Assembly (NCBI GenBank): GCA_018857735.1
Contig: JABMCL010002965.1
Coordinates: forward strand, 442,501-506,500
Length of the DNA stretch: 64,000 bases
Reading direction: 5' to 3'
Source: Alviniconcha marisindica
Lineage: Eukaryota; Mollusca; Gastropoda; Provannidae
The translations under genes and the position numbers were made by a program. Of the stretch, positions 22,737 to 34,770 are shown piece by piece; positions within the stretch are counted from its first letter, which is position 1, and every line of letters starts with the position of its first letter. The notes under the pieces were generated by a model. That model had not been told where the DNA came from. It searched no databases and worked only from the letters and a program-made list of their open reading frames with translations.

Positions 22737-22989
22737 GCACAAGAAAACCAACAACCCCCCGAAACAACGACAACACAAAAACAAACAAACAAACAAAAAC
22801 CATAAAACAAACAAACAAACAACAGCAGAAACAAGTTTTTTTTCTCTCAGAATATATAGTCTATGCTTTATTTCATAGTTTTTTCTTTTTGTTTTAATTA
22901 TGTATATTATTATATAATGTAGTTTAAACTGTCACGTCTTCCGGTGGGTTATCGCGGACACAGAACATAATGTCCTTCAGATTTATTTA

Positions 22990-23140
22990 GCCTTAAATAT
23001 AATCTCCATAGTTGACTGGACGTGAAATATCTAGTAACTAGGTAACGATTCAGACTTTAATTAGCGATGTAATCAATGATTTATCTATCCTTAAGTACAA
23101 TCTTCATGGTTGACTGGACGTGAAATATCTAGTAACTAGG
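22990..23140 (+). repeat. Two-copy repeat of a retroposon-tail sequence
   Basis: The block catagttgactggacgtgaa followed by atatctagtaactagg occurs at 22990-23041 and, slightly changed, at 23089-23140. It looks like a duplication of the gttgactgggcgt tail. Confidence 0.8.
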
Positions 23141-23646
23141 AATAAACTGTTGCAAAATACCTCGGGGAGAAAGGAGGATTTGCAGAACGAAAGGGTTTCT
23201 CCCATGGTCCACCATTTGTAGGGGGAAAAGATTTCTAAACGAATGCGCTGCACCAAAAACAAATTGTTCAGCACTGAATTGTGGAATTTTCTCACACACG
23301 TGCGCCTGCGTCACACATGTGGTTTCAATTCTAGGGTTGACATTCATCAAGCCTTTCGTGTTGCGTTTGTTTCGTTCTTCTGTTTCTTTCGGTTACTTGA
23401 TTTAATTCTCGTCAGGGTGTCGTGATCTGAGATGTGTTACATGCTGTTCTGGTTTGCGTAATCATATTCAATAGGCCGTTGCCAGCGTTGGGATTGGTTG
23501 TTGGGACGTGGGGGGCAGATAAATCAGTCTCGAGTTTCTCCACATGGAATGAATGAGTTTTGCACTGAATAGCTTGCATTCTATATTCCTTGAATTCAAA
23601 TTTGAAACACGTTTTGTAGTCAAAACAAAACAAAAACAACATGTAT

Positions 23647-23650
<4 letters not shown>
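23141..23650. other. Gene-free unique sequence
   Basis: No exon or known repeat. Confidence 0.55.
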
Positions 23651-23735
<85 letters not shown>

Positions 23736-23782
23736 CACATGCACGCACGCACACAGACACACACACACACACACGCACACAC
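23651..23782. repeat. (CA)n microsatellite
   Basis: CA run with scattered interruptions and a CGCACGCA patch near 23741-23752. Confidence 0.98.
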
Positions 23783-23939
23783 AACATGCTGCTGAACGAC
23801 TTGTGGTGCAACGATTAGAACTGCACGTTAATGGCTTTTGTTTCTGTGCCAGTGTACCCTCCATGTGTATGAGTAAAGGACAGAGTTACACGAAAGCCCT
23901 ATTGGATTAGCATAAACTTAAGTGAAAGTAACATATGGT

Positions 23940-24235
23940 AGAATCAATACACAAGGGAGTTCATTAGCGCTCGAAATACGTAACCCAAGTACAGCAACAG
24001 AAACCTGAGTCGCCTGCGGTAACTCACCTGGCATGCATGTAAATACAAGGTACATAAACCCCACCAGAGGTACATCCTGGTGGAGTTTATGTACCTTGTA
24101 TGTATACGCATGCCAGGTGAGGATGTACCTCTGGTAGAGTTTATATTTACACGAGTTACCGTAGACGACTCAGGTGTTTGTTGTTCTTGTGTTACGTATT
24201 TCGAGCGGTAATTAACTCCCTTGTGTGTTGATTCT
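23940..24235. mobile_element. Foldback (MITE-like) element, 296 bp
   Basis: The left end agaatcaatacacaagggag is the inverted complement of the right end ctcccttgtgtgttgattct with one mismatch. Matching continues inward through cgctcgaaatacgtaac, ctgagtcg and the centre acaaggtacataaac / gtttatgtaccttgt, so almost the whole element is palindromic, with a small rearrangement in one arm. It has no coding capacity. No clear target duplication is visible. A second terminus lies at 32421-32469. Confidence 0.88.
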
Positions 24236-24433
24236 GCATGAGCTCTCTGGGCCTCGTTCTGTTTCAGATTAATTTTTAAGATATGGTAGGCCCTGCTTGT
24301 CACAGCCAAACGGCAGTACCACTGAAAGAATCGTTGCGAGTCATTGACCCGACGTCACTCTTGTTGGCCGTTCTGTTCGCTGCTGGTCCACTGGTGGTCA
24401 ACATGGAGCCAAACGTGGGGGTGGGGGGTATGT

Positions 24434-24464
<31 letters not shown>

Positions 24465-25404
24465 GGGTAATCTAGCTGCTCCGGGATGAGACACAACTGT
24501 CGCCTGACCCCCCCTTGACCCCGAACTTTCCCCTGTCAGCGACACTGATCCTGGTCGTCTGGCGGCTAATTTCCAGAGGTGGTTTCAGCGGACAAGCTGA
24601 TGCCGTCGACGCGGTTGGCGTGGTATGGCGGTGGCCTTAGGTAGTAAAGTGTCACAGTCGTCTTTCTTCCACTTGGTGTGGGTGACGTAGGTGCCGGTTA
24701 CGACGGTCCTCCGCCGACGGCGCTTTGTGGCTATTGATAGTTTTTATAGATTTGCCGAGGGTTTTACGAGGGTGTTTCATGTCCTCGAGGGTTTTTTGCC
24801 GTGGTCGATGCGTTGTTAGATTATGGCTTTGGACTTTATTTGTAACGCTTAAGAACATGTGGGCTTTTAGTTTTGATACACTAAGGGTAAGACACTTGTC
24901 CTCATTCTTGTGGATGAACTTAAAAAATGCTCAATAGGTTTCTTTCTTTGATTTTAAGCCGCGTGTTTGTTCGTGGATAGAAGAGCAACGCACAGATTTA
25001 CATGTGCAAATGAACCTCGTCGCTACTCAGATCATATGTGGACATTTGTGCAAGTTTCGAAATGGTTCAACGGCGGCTGCTGCGAGAGATTTTGAAGGTT
25101 TGACTCGTTACTTAAAGACAAATAAACAAACTTGGCACAGAACAGTTTTCGTTATCTATATTGCTTCATTGGGCATGCTGTGGGCCCGCGCCGGACACGA
25201 AATTTTCAACTTGTGTTTCTTAAAATAAATGACCTACATGTTAATATATTCTGTGTCCATTGTCTCTTTCATTGTTTGCGTGTGGCGCCCATATTTTCCT
25301 TTATATGGAATACAGATCTACTTGACTGACTGAGTTTATTATCTACTGTACGTATCAGTTCAAGATCGTATCTACACGCTTTGGGACGGCTCCACCCCGT
25401 ATCG
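24236..25404. other. Gene-free unique sequence with GT/poly-G tract
   Basis: TG run and G tract at 24430-24467. Open frames on both strands elsewhere have no splice support or coding bias. Confidence 0.55.
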
Positions 25405-25462
25405 CCCTAATATAACCATAATGGTTGACTGGGCGTAAAACACCAAGTTAAATACTTACTAC
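25405..25462 (+). mobile_element. Retroposon tail (gttgactgggcgt type)
   Basis: Reads ctaatataaccataatggtt then gactgggcgtaaaacacc. The body upstream is not recognisable. Confidence 0.6.
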
Positions 25463-26883
25463 TCCATCCCGTCTGTCTTGGACGTGTTCCCGGTATTGCC
25501 TTTCCCTCATCATATAAATAATATATGTGTGATATAGTTAATGGTGTCACGGGGTTGCTGTGCCTACAAGGCCGACTGGATGTCCATTTGTTCCAGTTGT
25601 GCGTTCTCTGGCCACCTTTTCAGCCATGTCGCCGAGACTTCTCGCAGTAAGTAAACATGGTGCTTAACGTCCACAGAAACCACAAGAGCCAGGGCCAGAC
25701 TTCTTGCTTTGAGCCCCACCGTAGTGACTCATAACCTCATATTATTTGCTGAAGGGGAGGTGGATGGTAACTCATAACCTCATATTATTTGCTCTTTGCC
25801 ATCTCGAACAGAGGCCAAGAGGGTGGACCTCAAACACCACAGTTCACAACAGCTGCTGGAAGATCTTTGTGGCGCTCGTCGTGATGGACATTTTATGAAC
25901 CGATACCTTTGTCAGGATTTTATTAATTCAGCCCCTTCCCATTAACTGTTAACCTGATGGTGACTGGGGTCACGATGACTCTTCGACACCTTGAAGAGAC
26001 AACAGGCGGTATCCCAAGAGACTCCACAGGGTTAGACTCCGAACAGCTCGGCCTACTGGAAGCTCACTCAGAATGCGCTCACCGTGGAATGAGTTGCAAA
26101 CCGATACGAGACGCTCTTGCCTGGACTCCCTTCAGCCCTGTGCCAATAACTCGTACTCCCTTCAGCCCTGTCCCAGTAACTCGTAAGCCGATGAGGTTTG
26201 GGTGAAGGCGGATCGCGACCACTCTTCGACACCTTGAAGGTGTCTTGTAAACACACACAGACGCCGAGAAGATGGGCCGCAAACACCATGGTCGGCGAAA
26301 CGGGCTTTTGATTTAGCCTTGGCGACGCAAGCCCTTTGTGCAGATCCTCGGCGGACGATAAATTGCAAACTGATACCCGTCTCTCGAACTGATTACCCGA
26401 GAGATACCGGCACCCGGTTGGACACCCGAACCTATTATTCTCTCGTCGCCTTTGACTCTGTCATTTCCATTTCCTTCTGTTGCGGCTTTTCCTCGTTGTC
26501 TGCAGTTCCCTCTGCCCACCCAGGACGCTGCCTTCTGTCTGTCGGCCTTAATCACGAGGTGATGATCGAGGGATCAGTCTGCGTGCATGGCCGGAAAGAG
26601 CTCGGATTTCGTGGGTTTAGCTTTTTTTCCGGCTGTTCACACAAACGCGCTGTCGTCGTGCGAATTAAGGGGGGTTTGCATTGTGTGGCGGTGGAGTGGA
26701 GTGGAGTCCTGTTTTTCGGATAATGATAAGGTTCTCTCGTCGTGCGAATAAAGAGAGTCGCTTTTGTGGGGTGTCTTGTTTGCGGATAATGATAAAGTTT
26801 ACGGGGCTGTTTGCTTGATACATGTCATTCGCTCGTCTCGTGACCCAGGCCACCGCGCGTGTGTCCGCAGAGAGGTTACGATG

Positions 26884-26886
<3 letters not shown>
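25463..26886. other. Unique sequence with several old local duplications
   Basis: A SINE-A tail fragment (minus) lies at 25655-25688. Direct repeats include actcataacctcatattatt (25729 and 25771), ctcttcgacaccttgaag (25979 and 26221), ctcccttcagccctgt (26127 and 26157) and a cggataatgataa duplication near 26717 and 26782. The open frame 26319-26723 has no splice or domain support. Confidence 0.55.

Positions 26887-26917
<31 letters not shown>
26887..26917. repeat. Poly-G tract
   Basis: Thirty-one G residues in a row. Confidence 0.97.
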
Positions 26918-26918
<1 letters not shown>

Positions 26919-27624
26919 CACGCGGAGGGTACGTGGTAGCGGAGGTTACGTGTTAAGTCATCATTAAGGGCTTAGCGAGGAGTGGTACAATGGTGAACTG
27001 GGCTTTTTTCTCGCACAGCCAGTCAGTGCGCACAGCACACTAGTCTCTTCGCCGACAACCTTGCAATCACGAGCTTTGCTGCTAGGAACCAGCCAATGAT
27101 TTTTTTCCACTTGTATAAATATTATGGGAATTTAAGAAAAGAAAGAAAAAAAGAAAAAAGAAAAAAGAAAGAAAGAAAAAAAGACCACGCCCATCCCCCC
27201 CAAAAAACAACAACACATAAACAAACAAAAAAACAAAAAACAATCTACCGAAACAAACAAACAAAAAGACTACAATAAAAAAGAAAGGGAAAGGCAGAAA
27301 CACAAATAAAAAAAATAACAACACCAAAACTCAACGACGACAACAAAACAACAACAAAAAACGACTGGCGGGCCGTTGTTGGATAACAGATGTTGGCGGA
27401 TAAAGTAGAACCAAATAGTTCGCGAAACACACACAAGATTTAAGAAGGATTCTAATAGATGTTAACGCCTTTAGCATCAAGCATGCACCCAGCATGTTTT
27501 GTTTGCTTGATCTCTTCAAAGTATATATTTAGTACTTGGTTGGAAGAGACCGAAACAAATTCTTTGATACTGTACCACTTTAGAACGATATCTAACGTTC
27601 ATCTGGCAGATAATATCCAACAAA
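26918..27624. other. Gene-free sequence, A-rich in the middle
   Basis: Low-complexity AAAG/ACAAA stretch at 27130-27362, otherwise unique. No exon seen. Confidence 0.6.
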
Positions 27625-28271
<647 letters not shown>

Positions 28272-28272
28272 A

Positions 28273-28339
<67 letters not shown>

Positions 28340-28461
28340 CTTCTTCTTCTTCTTCTTCTTCTTCTTCTTCTTCTTCTTCTTCTTCTTCTTCTTCTTCTTC
28401 TTTCTTCTTCTTCTTCTTCTTCTTCTTCTTCTTCTTCTTCTTCTTCTTCTTCTTCTTCTTC
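28272..28461. repeat. (TTG)n(TTC)n trinucleotide array
   Basis: TTG run to 28339, then TTC run to 28461 with one extra T near 28402. The TTC/GAA part is a mirror-symmetric purine-pyrimidine tract able to form triplex DNA. Long frames through it are repeat artefacts. Confidence 0.98.
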
Positions 28462-28876
28462 TATAAGACTGAGTCACCATAATCATTGCTGTGATCTCTG
28501 TGCCGTTAATATGTCTGACTTCTGTGTTTTCAGCAAAATAACAAATACACAAAGCCTGACAAAACAAAAGAACAGAAAAGGGGGAGAGGGAGGCGAGGGG
28601 GGGAGGAGAGAAGAGGAGAGAGAGGAGAGAGAGAGAGAGAGATCTTTATTTTGGGAGGGTGGGGGGGGGGGGGGGGAGAAAGTGAATTGCTGTAGAAAAG
28701 CTACGTGGTACGCACAGCAATCGGACCTGCCCTTGGCACTAATTAGCCGACAAGAAGAAAAGGCTGCAGAAGAGGCTTTAATCGATGACGCTGTGTTCGC
28801 CTGTGAGACAGGGACCTAATGCATGACAAAACACGTGGCTCACGGCCAAGGCAGAGGAACCAGAGACAGTACACTA
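28462..28876. other. Gene-free sequence with purine-rich tract
   Basis: G/A-rich at 28577-28680 with a G run near 28660. No exon. Confidence 0.6.
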
Positions 28877-28940
28877 GGTAAACATGGTGTTTAACGTCCA
28901 CAGAAACCATAAGGCTTATTAGGGACGGGGAGAAGGAGGG
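28877..28940 (-). mobile_element. 3' fragment shared by SINE-A and the tRNA-derived SINE
   Basis: Reads taaacatggtgtttaacgtc, then cacagaaaccataaggctta and gggacggggag, followed by purine-rich DNA as in the tRNA-SINE copies. Only the tail is present. Confidence 0.75.
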
Positions 28941-29572
28941 GGAGGTGGTATGGAGGTGGGAGAAGAGGGATGAAAAGAGATAGGGACCTTGCAATGTTTA
29001 TACAGGGAGGAGGATGAGACCAACCCAAAAAGGTTTCGTCAGTGACCTGTAAGCCCGAAGATCAGCGAGGTCTGTATATATACATACATGTAGGCTGTGG
29101 CACTCCCGGGACCTGACTGTTTCCCCATCACCACGCATCTCGACCTGCAGCCAATGGATGGTGGTCTTCTCCACTCCGCTGTGAGAGCCGCTTGACAAGG
29201 GTCATTAGCCCTCCCCACCGGCGCCGCCGCCACCGAGGTGTTGTTGCTGCCGCAGACAGGTGCGCTACCAGAGTGCCGCCTGGAGAGGTTCGCTTTCTGA
29301 AGTCAGTCATGATTATGCACCTGAAAGTAAGCACGTGGGCGTGAGTCGAGGTACCTGTCTGGTGAAATATTTGGTTGGTCGTTGTCGTCGTCCTCCTGAC
29401 GTCAGCATTATCCACATGACCCTTCTTCCCCGACTTCACGCTCGCTGTCTTTTACTACAGGTGACAATTTCAGTCACTCTGAGACTTGGGGGGGGGGGAG
29501 GAGGAGGAGAAGAAGGAAATAGGTAATATCGCAAACTCTGCCTGAAGGTTAAAACCTAGATATATGATCACA
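28941..29572. other. Gene-free unique sequence
   Basis: CpG-rich patch near 29215-29235 and a G run near 29488. No exon supported. Confidence 0.5.
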
Positions 29573-29589
29573 GGCGCGCGCGCGCGCGC

Positions 29590-29674
<85 letters not shown>

Positions 29675-29703
29675 GTTCTCTCTCTCACACACACTCACAC
29701 ACA

Positions 29704-29742
<39 letters not shown>
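29573..29742. repeat. (CG)n, (CT)n and (CA)n compound microsatellite
   Basis: An alternating CG run (29573-29589) is followed by CT and two CA runs. Long CG dinucleotide runs are rare in animal DNA, and alternating CG/CA is prone to Z-DNA. Confidence 0.97.
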
Positions 29743-29744
<2 letters not shown>

Positions 29745-30309
29745 CACACTAACACACTAACATTAACACACTAACACTAACACTCCCCAAATAATATCAA
29801 GATAAAATGTACGTCAGTGTGAAAATATGAGGACGTACATCAGTAGCAATCAGCATGTAAATCACTTCCACCCCCGTCCCCTTGAGGAAAGGTGATTTTG
29901 TACAAATGAATCACATAAAAACTCTTTGTTTGTACACGTGGACAGGTATTCCCGTACAGGTACTTCACGCTTGTACCAAATGCTTCATTGCTTCTCGGGG
30001 GGAAAAAACACTCCAACCGAGTCAGGCTGTGCCTGGTGATAGTTGGAGGATGAGAGATGGGCAGGAGGAAATCTTATTTCACGCCCCAGCGATGGCCGAG
30101 AGAGAAAGAAGGATAGCGACGGGAATTAATGATATTTAGCTCCCGTCAAAAATGATTTACACATGGCTTTGCTTGAAAACTTAAGTTCTTTCTGAAAGGT
30201 CAAAACCGGAACACACCCACATCCACACCACACACGCACCCACACCTATACCACGGGCACGCACACAGTACAGTGAAACACCCACGCACTCACACACCAC
30301 ATATAATTA

Positions 30310-30311
<2 letters not shown>
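29743..30311. other. Gene-free unique sequence
   Basis: A short ACACTAAC repeat at 29740-29780, otherwise unique. Confidence 0.55.
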
Positions 30312-30373
<62 letters not shown>

Positions 30374-30413
30374 ATTTCAAAGTGTGTTTGATCGTATGTG
30401 CGCGGGCGCGCGC

Positions 30414-30453
<40 letters not shown>

Positions 30454-30470
30454 GCGCGCGCGCGCGCGTG
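30312..30470. repeat. (GT)n and (CG)n block
   Basis: GT run 30312-30371, CG-alternating patch 30401-30413, GT run to 30447 and a second CG run near 30453-30468. Confidence 0.97.
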
Positions 30471-31212
30471 TCAGTATGTGCGTGCGTGTCAGTATGTGTG
30501 ACGGTATAAATAGATCTTCGCTTATCGTGAAGCCTATACTGTTGCCTCAGAGTTGCAGATTCAGTTGCGAACTCGTAGCGGAAGTGTAGGAGTGGGCTCT
30601 GAAGTGTTGACTGGTAGCTTGACGCTGTCACGACGAGCGAGGGCTGTGCAACCATAAAGAAGCCCTATACCGTGAAATACGCACGGTAGTCAGTGTAGGC
30701 TGGCTGTGTTAACCAGTAGGATTGATGGTCACGTCCGCTGTGTTTACTACAAACCCAGACACTGTTTTCCTCCTCGCAAACCGTGAGTCATTAGTGTGTA
30801 GGATGGCTGTGCGACAGTGACGTTTGTCCCTTCACGGCACATTGAGTATGGCTGTGGTCAGTCAGCGTGTGTAGGTTGAGCCAGAAACACCACAGCAGTG
30901 CTGTAGTGTACTACTGTCTCGCAGTAGTTCGAGCTGACCGTGTTCTTCGAGTCCAGCAGGAAGTGATGAATACAGGACTAACCGATTTAATTTAACAGTA
31001 ATCTGTCGCTGAGTTAGCAATGGCACTGGCCGGGCTTGTCACTTGTTTTAGTCAGTGAAGACTGACAAACCTTGATGACTGAATGTCCGTTTTTTACTGT
31101 CATGTATTGACTGATAGTGTGATAGTGGTATGTTTCGAGGTTTGCGGCAAAACTAAGGTGTGTTTTTTGGTTTGAATCCCTTGACGTGTTCTTAGGATTT
31201 ACGTTGTAAGTC
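30471..31212. other. Gene-free unique sequence upstream of candidate exon
   Basis: Repeat-poor for this window. It would hold the promoter or 5' UTR of the next feature if that exon is real, but no core-promoter motif stands out. Confidence 0.5.
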
Positions 31213-31302
31213 ATGCTTGGGTTTGAAAGCAAAACGGATTTTACCAAGGATTACATGTTCAACGGCCGTTCTGTGCTGGAGGACCACCACCTTCATCGCC
31301 GT
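31213..31302 (+). CDS. Candidate start exon, phase 0, possibly of the Cas-family gene
   Basis: An ATG (G at -3) with an in-frame stop just upstream opens exactly 30 codons, ending at a strong donor (cgt then gtaagttt at 31303). The peptide starts MLGFESKTDFTKDYMFNGR and ends SVLEDHHLHRR. Exon end and SH3 exon start are both phase 0, so it can splice to 42978 without a frameshift. Cas genes in mammals use short alternative first coding exons, so this role is plausible. Caution: SVLE-HH resembles the SVLENHH motif of class I cyclic-nucleotide phosphodiesterases, though the metal-binding HD motifs are absent. Which of these, or chance, is unsettled. Confidence 0.33.
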
Positions 31303-31533
31303 GTAAGTTTCACTTTTCTTCTTGTTCGTTTCGTGCATCAGTGCATGTAATGATAATTATGACATAAAAGTCTTTTATCAAAGTGTCATCTTGCCATCTT
31401 GAAGACAAATCACCGAGCTGAAAGCGATTTGGCTCGGGGCTTAAAAGGTTTGGAAGACGAGATGGGTGCATGCTCTATGAATAAACGCCCCACAGTGATG
31501 TGGTTAGCAACAACGATCCCCCAGCCCCCAACC

Positions 31534-31535
<2 letters not shown>
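31303..31535. other. Gene-free unique sequence
   Basis: No further exon signal directly downstream of the candidate donor. Confidence 0.5.

Positions 31536-31591
<56 letters not shown>
31536..31591. repeat. (GA)n microsatellite
   Basis: GA run of about 56 bp. Confidence 0.98.
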
Positions 31592-31594
<3 letters not shown>

Positions 31595-32304
31595 AAAAAA
31601 AGCTTTTAAAACTGACGAGACAGCGGAGGGAGCACAGCTTCATTGCCGCAAATCGCCGGTCGAAATATGGCATGAATTTCCGCCCTTATGTAAAATGCAG
31701 AATTTACCAAGATGGTGACTCATTCTTGGTTTGAAAATACGGATGTCTTAGGCCACTTTGCTTGAGCATATTTATTTTCAGTTTCATGCGGCTCACTTGC
31801 TCTCGCCGCGTCGAGGCAGCATATATCATATATACCATTACAGAACTGAATCACGCGCATCAGTCTTAGTCCACAGCGAAGGATACTGTTTTATGTTTCG
31901 TGCTGGGCGAATTTCCTATCTAATCTTGGTCGCGTCATGCATATATATATGTACTAATTTGGGGCACATAGGTGTAGTCAGTTATCTGTGAAAGGTGTGG
32001 CTATAAACAAGAACTCCCGGCAGGGACCCAGCAAAGTATCAACAGAGTTACTAGTCGTGGGTGAACTGCTGGCTGCAAATAACGTGAATCTTTTTCTCTT
32101 TTTTTAATCTTTTTTTTTTCTCTCCTTAGCCAGCGTATTGATATATACTGTTTGGCGACTCAATTCGTACAAGAAATTTGCTCCCCAACCCCCACCCCAT
32201 CCGTGCTTATCCTGTGCATGTGATGGAGGTAAATTCTTCTTGGGGGGGGGGGGGGGGGACTTTACATACCCCAGTTGATAATTAGTACTTAGAGTTGATA
32301 TGTC
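31592..32304. other. Gene-free unique sequence
   Basis: G run at 32240-32258. No exon. Confidence 0.55.
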
Positions 32305-32360
32305 TTAACCCTGATATAACCGTATGGGGTTGACTGGGCTCGAAGCACTAACTAACTAAC
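32305..32360 (+). mobile_element. Retroposon tail (gttgactgggcgt type)
   Basis: Reads ctgatataaccgtatggggt then tgactgggctcgaagcac, a diverged tail followed by an ACTA run. Confidence 0.55.
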
Positions 32361-32420
32361 ACGTGTCCTAGCGTCGCATTTAAATTTCAGGCGTCCGGTG
32401 CTGGCTTTTTGCGGTTGTGT

Positions 32421-32469
32421 TTGTGTGACGTCATTCGAGCGCTAATTAACTCCCTTGTGTGTTGATTCT
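32421..32469. mobile_element. Solo terminus of the foldback element family
   Basis: Matches the right end of the 23940-24235 element: cgctaattaactcccttgtg then tgttgattct, with ttcgagc just before. Only one end is present, so this is a fragment or deleted copy. Confidence 0.8.
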
Positions 32470-33544
32470 CAGTTGATCAGTATGTACTCTCCTGCCACTA
32501 GTGTTGAGTATGACAGAGTGCAGTGTGCACCGACTGCATGTTTATCAGCGTGCACCGTTAGTCTGTCACCTGTTTACCTCGTGATATAGGGTCGCGCACC
32601 ACGGCGGATGGCTGAGGTACTGAGTCACGTGTGTTCCAAAACGTGTTCATGCAGAACTTGAAAGGTCATGCCCGTGACCAGTTGCCTGTTCCGTGACCTC
32701 GTTTACTCCTTTCAGTGGTCTGATGAGTCAGCTTCGTGAAGCTGAACAGAGCCTGTTGCTCTCGGACCAGATCAGATTAAATACCGTATAACCTACCAAG
32801 TAACCCTGTGCGATAAAAACTTCGCTGATGCCGCATTATTGCGCGAGGCACACGCGTACAGAATGCATTAGTGGTTATACTTGTAACAACTGTAAACGGT
32901 GCAAACTTGTGAGTGTACTGAAAATTACTGAAATATTGCGTTATCAGCATCTTTTATGTTAAAACAGTTGAAAGCGAGCAACTCTTAAAGAAAGATGACA
33001 AAATGTCAGCTGGGTGGCCATTCTGATGCTTTCAGATCAACAGAAAGTGCCGTCGGTGACCTCATTTCATAGATTATGTTTGAGTGTGGATGGTAGTAAA
33101 AACAACAACAAACAAACAAAAAAACAGCCTCTTTTAAAGTTAGTCGGTAGTCTGGTGGTTATTTTCAGAAAATGGAACTGAAACGACTGTTTAAGAATTA
33201 AACAGGTTCTCATTATAACCTTTGAATCATTTTATTGCCTTTCACGGTTGAAATGGGGTTTAAGCAGTAAGAATATGAGGGAACAGACTGTGTGCAATGT
33301 CAATAAAAAAAACAAAGGAAGGAAGGACATTTTGTTGTTGTTGTTGTTTTAAAGACCCAGTCAACCATGACGGTTATATCAAGGCGAACACAAACAACAA
33401 CAAACAAAGAAACAACAACAATTTTGAATTGATCAGATCGATCCCAGGCGATTCGCCAGTTATCTCACAGTCTTTCTTGCAACCACGTACCCCGTTTCTC
33501 TGTGTGAGATTGGATTAAATTAAGCTGCAAACCATTGTTAACGT
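32470..33544. other. Gene-free unique sequence
   Basis: A minus-strand retroposon tail fragment (cagtcaaccatgacggttat) lies near 33350-33390. Rest unique, AT-leaning. Confidence 0.5.
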
Positions 33545-33885
33545 TGACCATACATATGTTGTTGTTTTTTAACCCGATATGACCCGGGCAGAAGTCACTA
33601 GACAGTAGAACCCATTATGTACCTGTCTGTTGTTTCACGTGATATGACCCACGCAGAACTCACTAGACAGTATAACAAGTTATGTTCGTGTCTTTTGTTT
33701 TACCTGATATGACCCACGTAGAACTCATCAGATAGTAGAACCCATTACGTACATGTTTGTTGTTTTACCTGACATAACCCACGTAGAACTATGTAGACAA
33801 AAGAACACATGTTCCTGTCTGCTTTTTACCTGACATGACCCACGCAGACAGAACTCTCTCACATTATGTTCCTGTCTGTTGTTTT
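33545..33885. repeat. Minisatellite, five units of about 65 bp
   Basis: Diverged units carrying cctgatatgacccacgcaga start near 33571, 33636, 33701, 33767 and 33828 (spacing 65, 65, 66, 61). Confidence 0.93.
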
Positions 33886-34475
33886 GTGTAGTGGCTAGCG
33901 CCCCGACCTCCTTCTCCCTGTTCCGATTCTCAGACAACAGCTGCAATCACCGTTAGAGTATTACATAACACGTCTCACCAGGGACCTGCCATGACACGCC
34001 GCCGAGTAAATCAGATGGTCAGATCGGCTATTGCCAGTCAGCTTTGTTCTCGACTCGTGTACTATATAGTACGACTTAGAATCCGTGACTTTACAGGTCA
34101 GAGATGGGCCGATCGATTGCGCACCAGTTCAAGTGTGAGACTTGGTCGGACGAGATATATATATGGACTGATTGCGAGCCCGTCGAAGTGACGTGTGAAT
34201 GATCTCAAGAGAGGGTGGTAGGGGGGATCGCTCCTATCGATTGGCGAGAGATAAATTGGTGGGAAATTCCGAATTTGCCGGAAAATAAGTCTCAATCAGC
34301 TGATCCACGTCATGTGGGTTTTTTGGTGGACAAAGGGCAGCACAGGTCTGCTGACAGTATTGATCTGTTTTCGCTGTTGCATGAAATGACCTTTCGCTTG
34401 CCTTTTCCTTGAAACACTGATGTGGACTTTCCGTGCCCACTTCACACAACTTCCCGAAAGATGGCCTCGCGGTGA
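33886..34475. other. Gene-free unique sequence
   Basis: Contains an inverted repeat around gatcgctcctatcgattgg near 34228-34247 and a related ccgatcgattgcg near 34108. No gene called. Confidence 0.5.
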
Positions 34476-34770
34476 GATACCGCGGACGCAGAAATTAAAG
34501 TTCTCTTTCTGCCAGAGCTGTCAAACGTTGTCCATTATTAAACTTAGAGTAGATCAGGACATAGCCACGAATTCTTCAGCTACTGACAGGAATTCGGCCT
34601 TTATAGTCTTTGCATTTTGGGGTTAGTTCAATTTCATTTCTCACCTGTCCTCTTTAAGCATAATATGGCGTGTGGCACATACTGACGAACAGAGAATCAG
34701 ACTTTTACTCGTGACTGAGGACTTGTTCTTCGCTGATATTCATGACCTTTGCGGTTGACTGGGCGTTAAG
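34476..34770 (+). mobile_element. SINE-B copy
   Basis: Begins ataccgcggacgcagaaatt, carries taaacttagagtagatcagg and ctactgacaggaattc, and ends atgacctttgcggttgactg plus ggcgttaag. It is diverged by substitutions and small deletions relative to 20656-20928. Confidence 0.8.

Noticed and set aside
26319..26723. 134-codon plus-strand frame
   Set aside because: Overlaps old local duplications, lacks splice signals and resembles no protein family.
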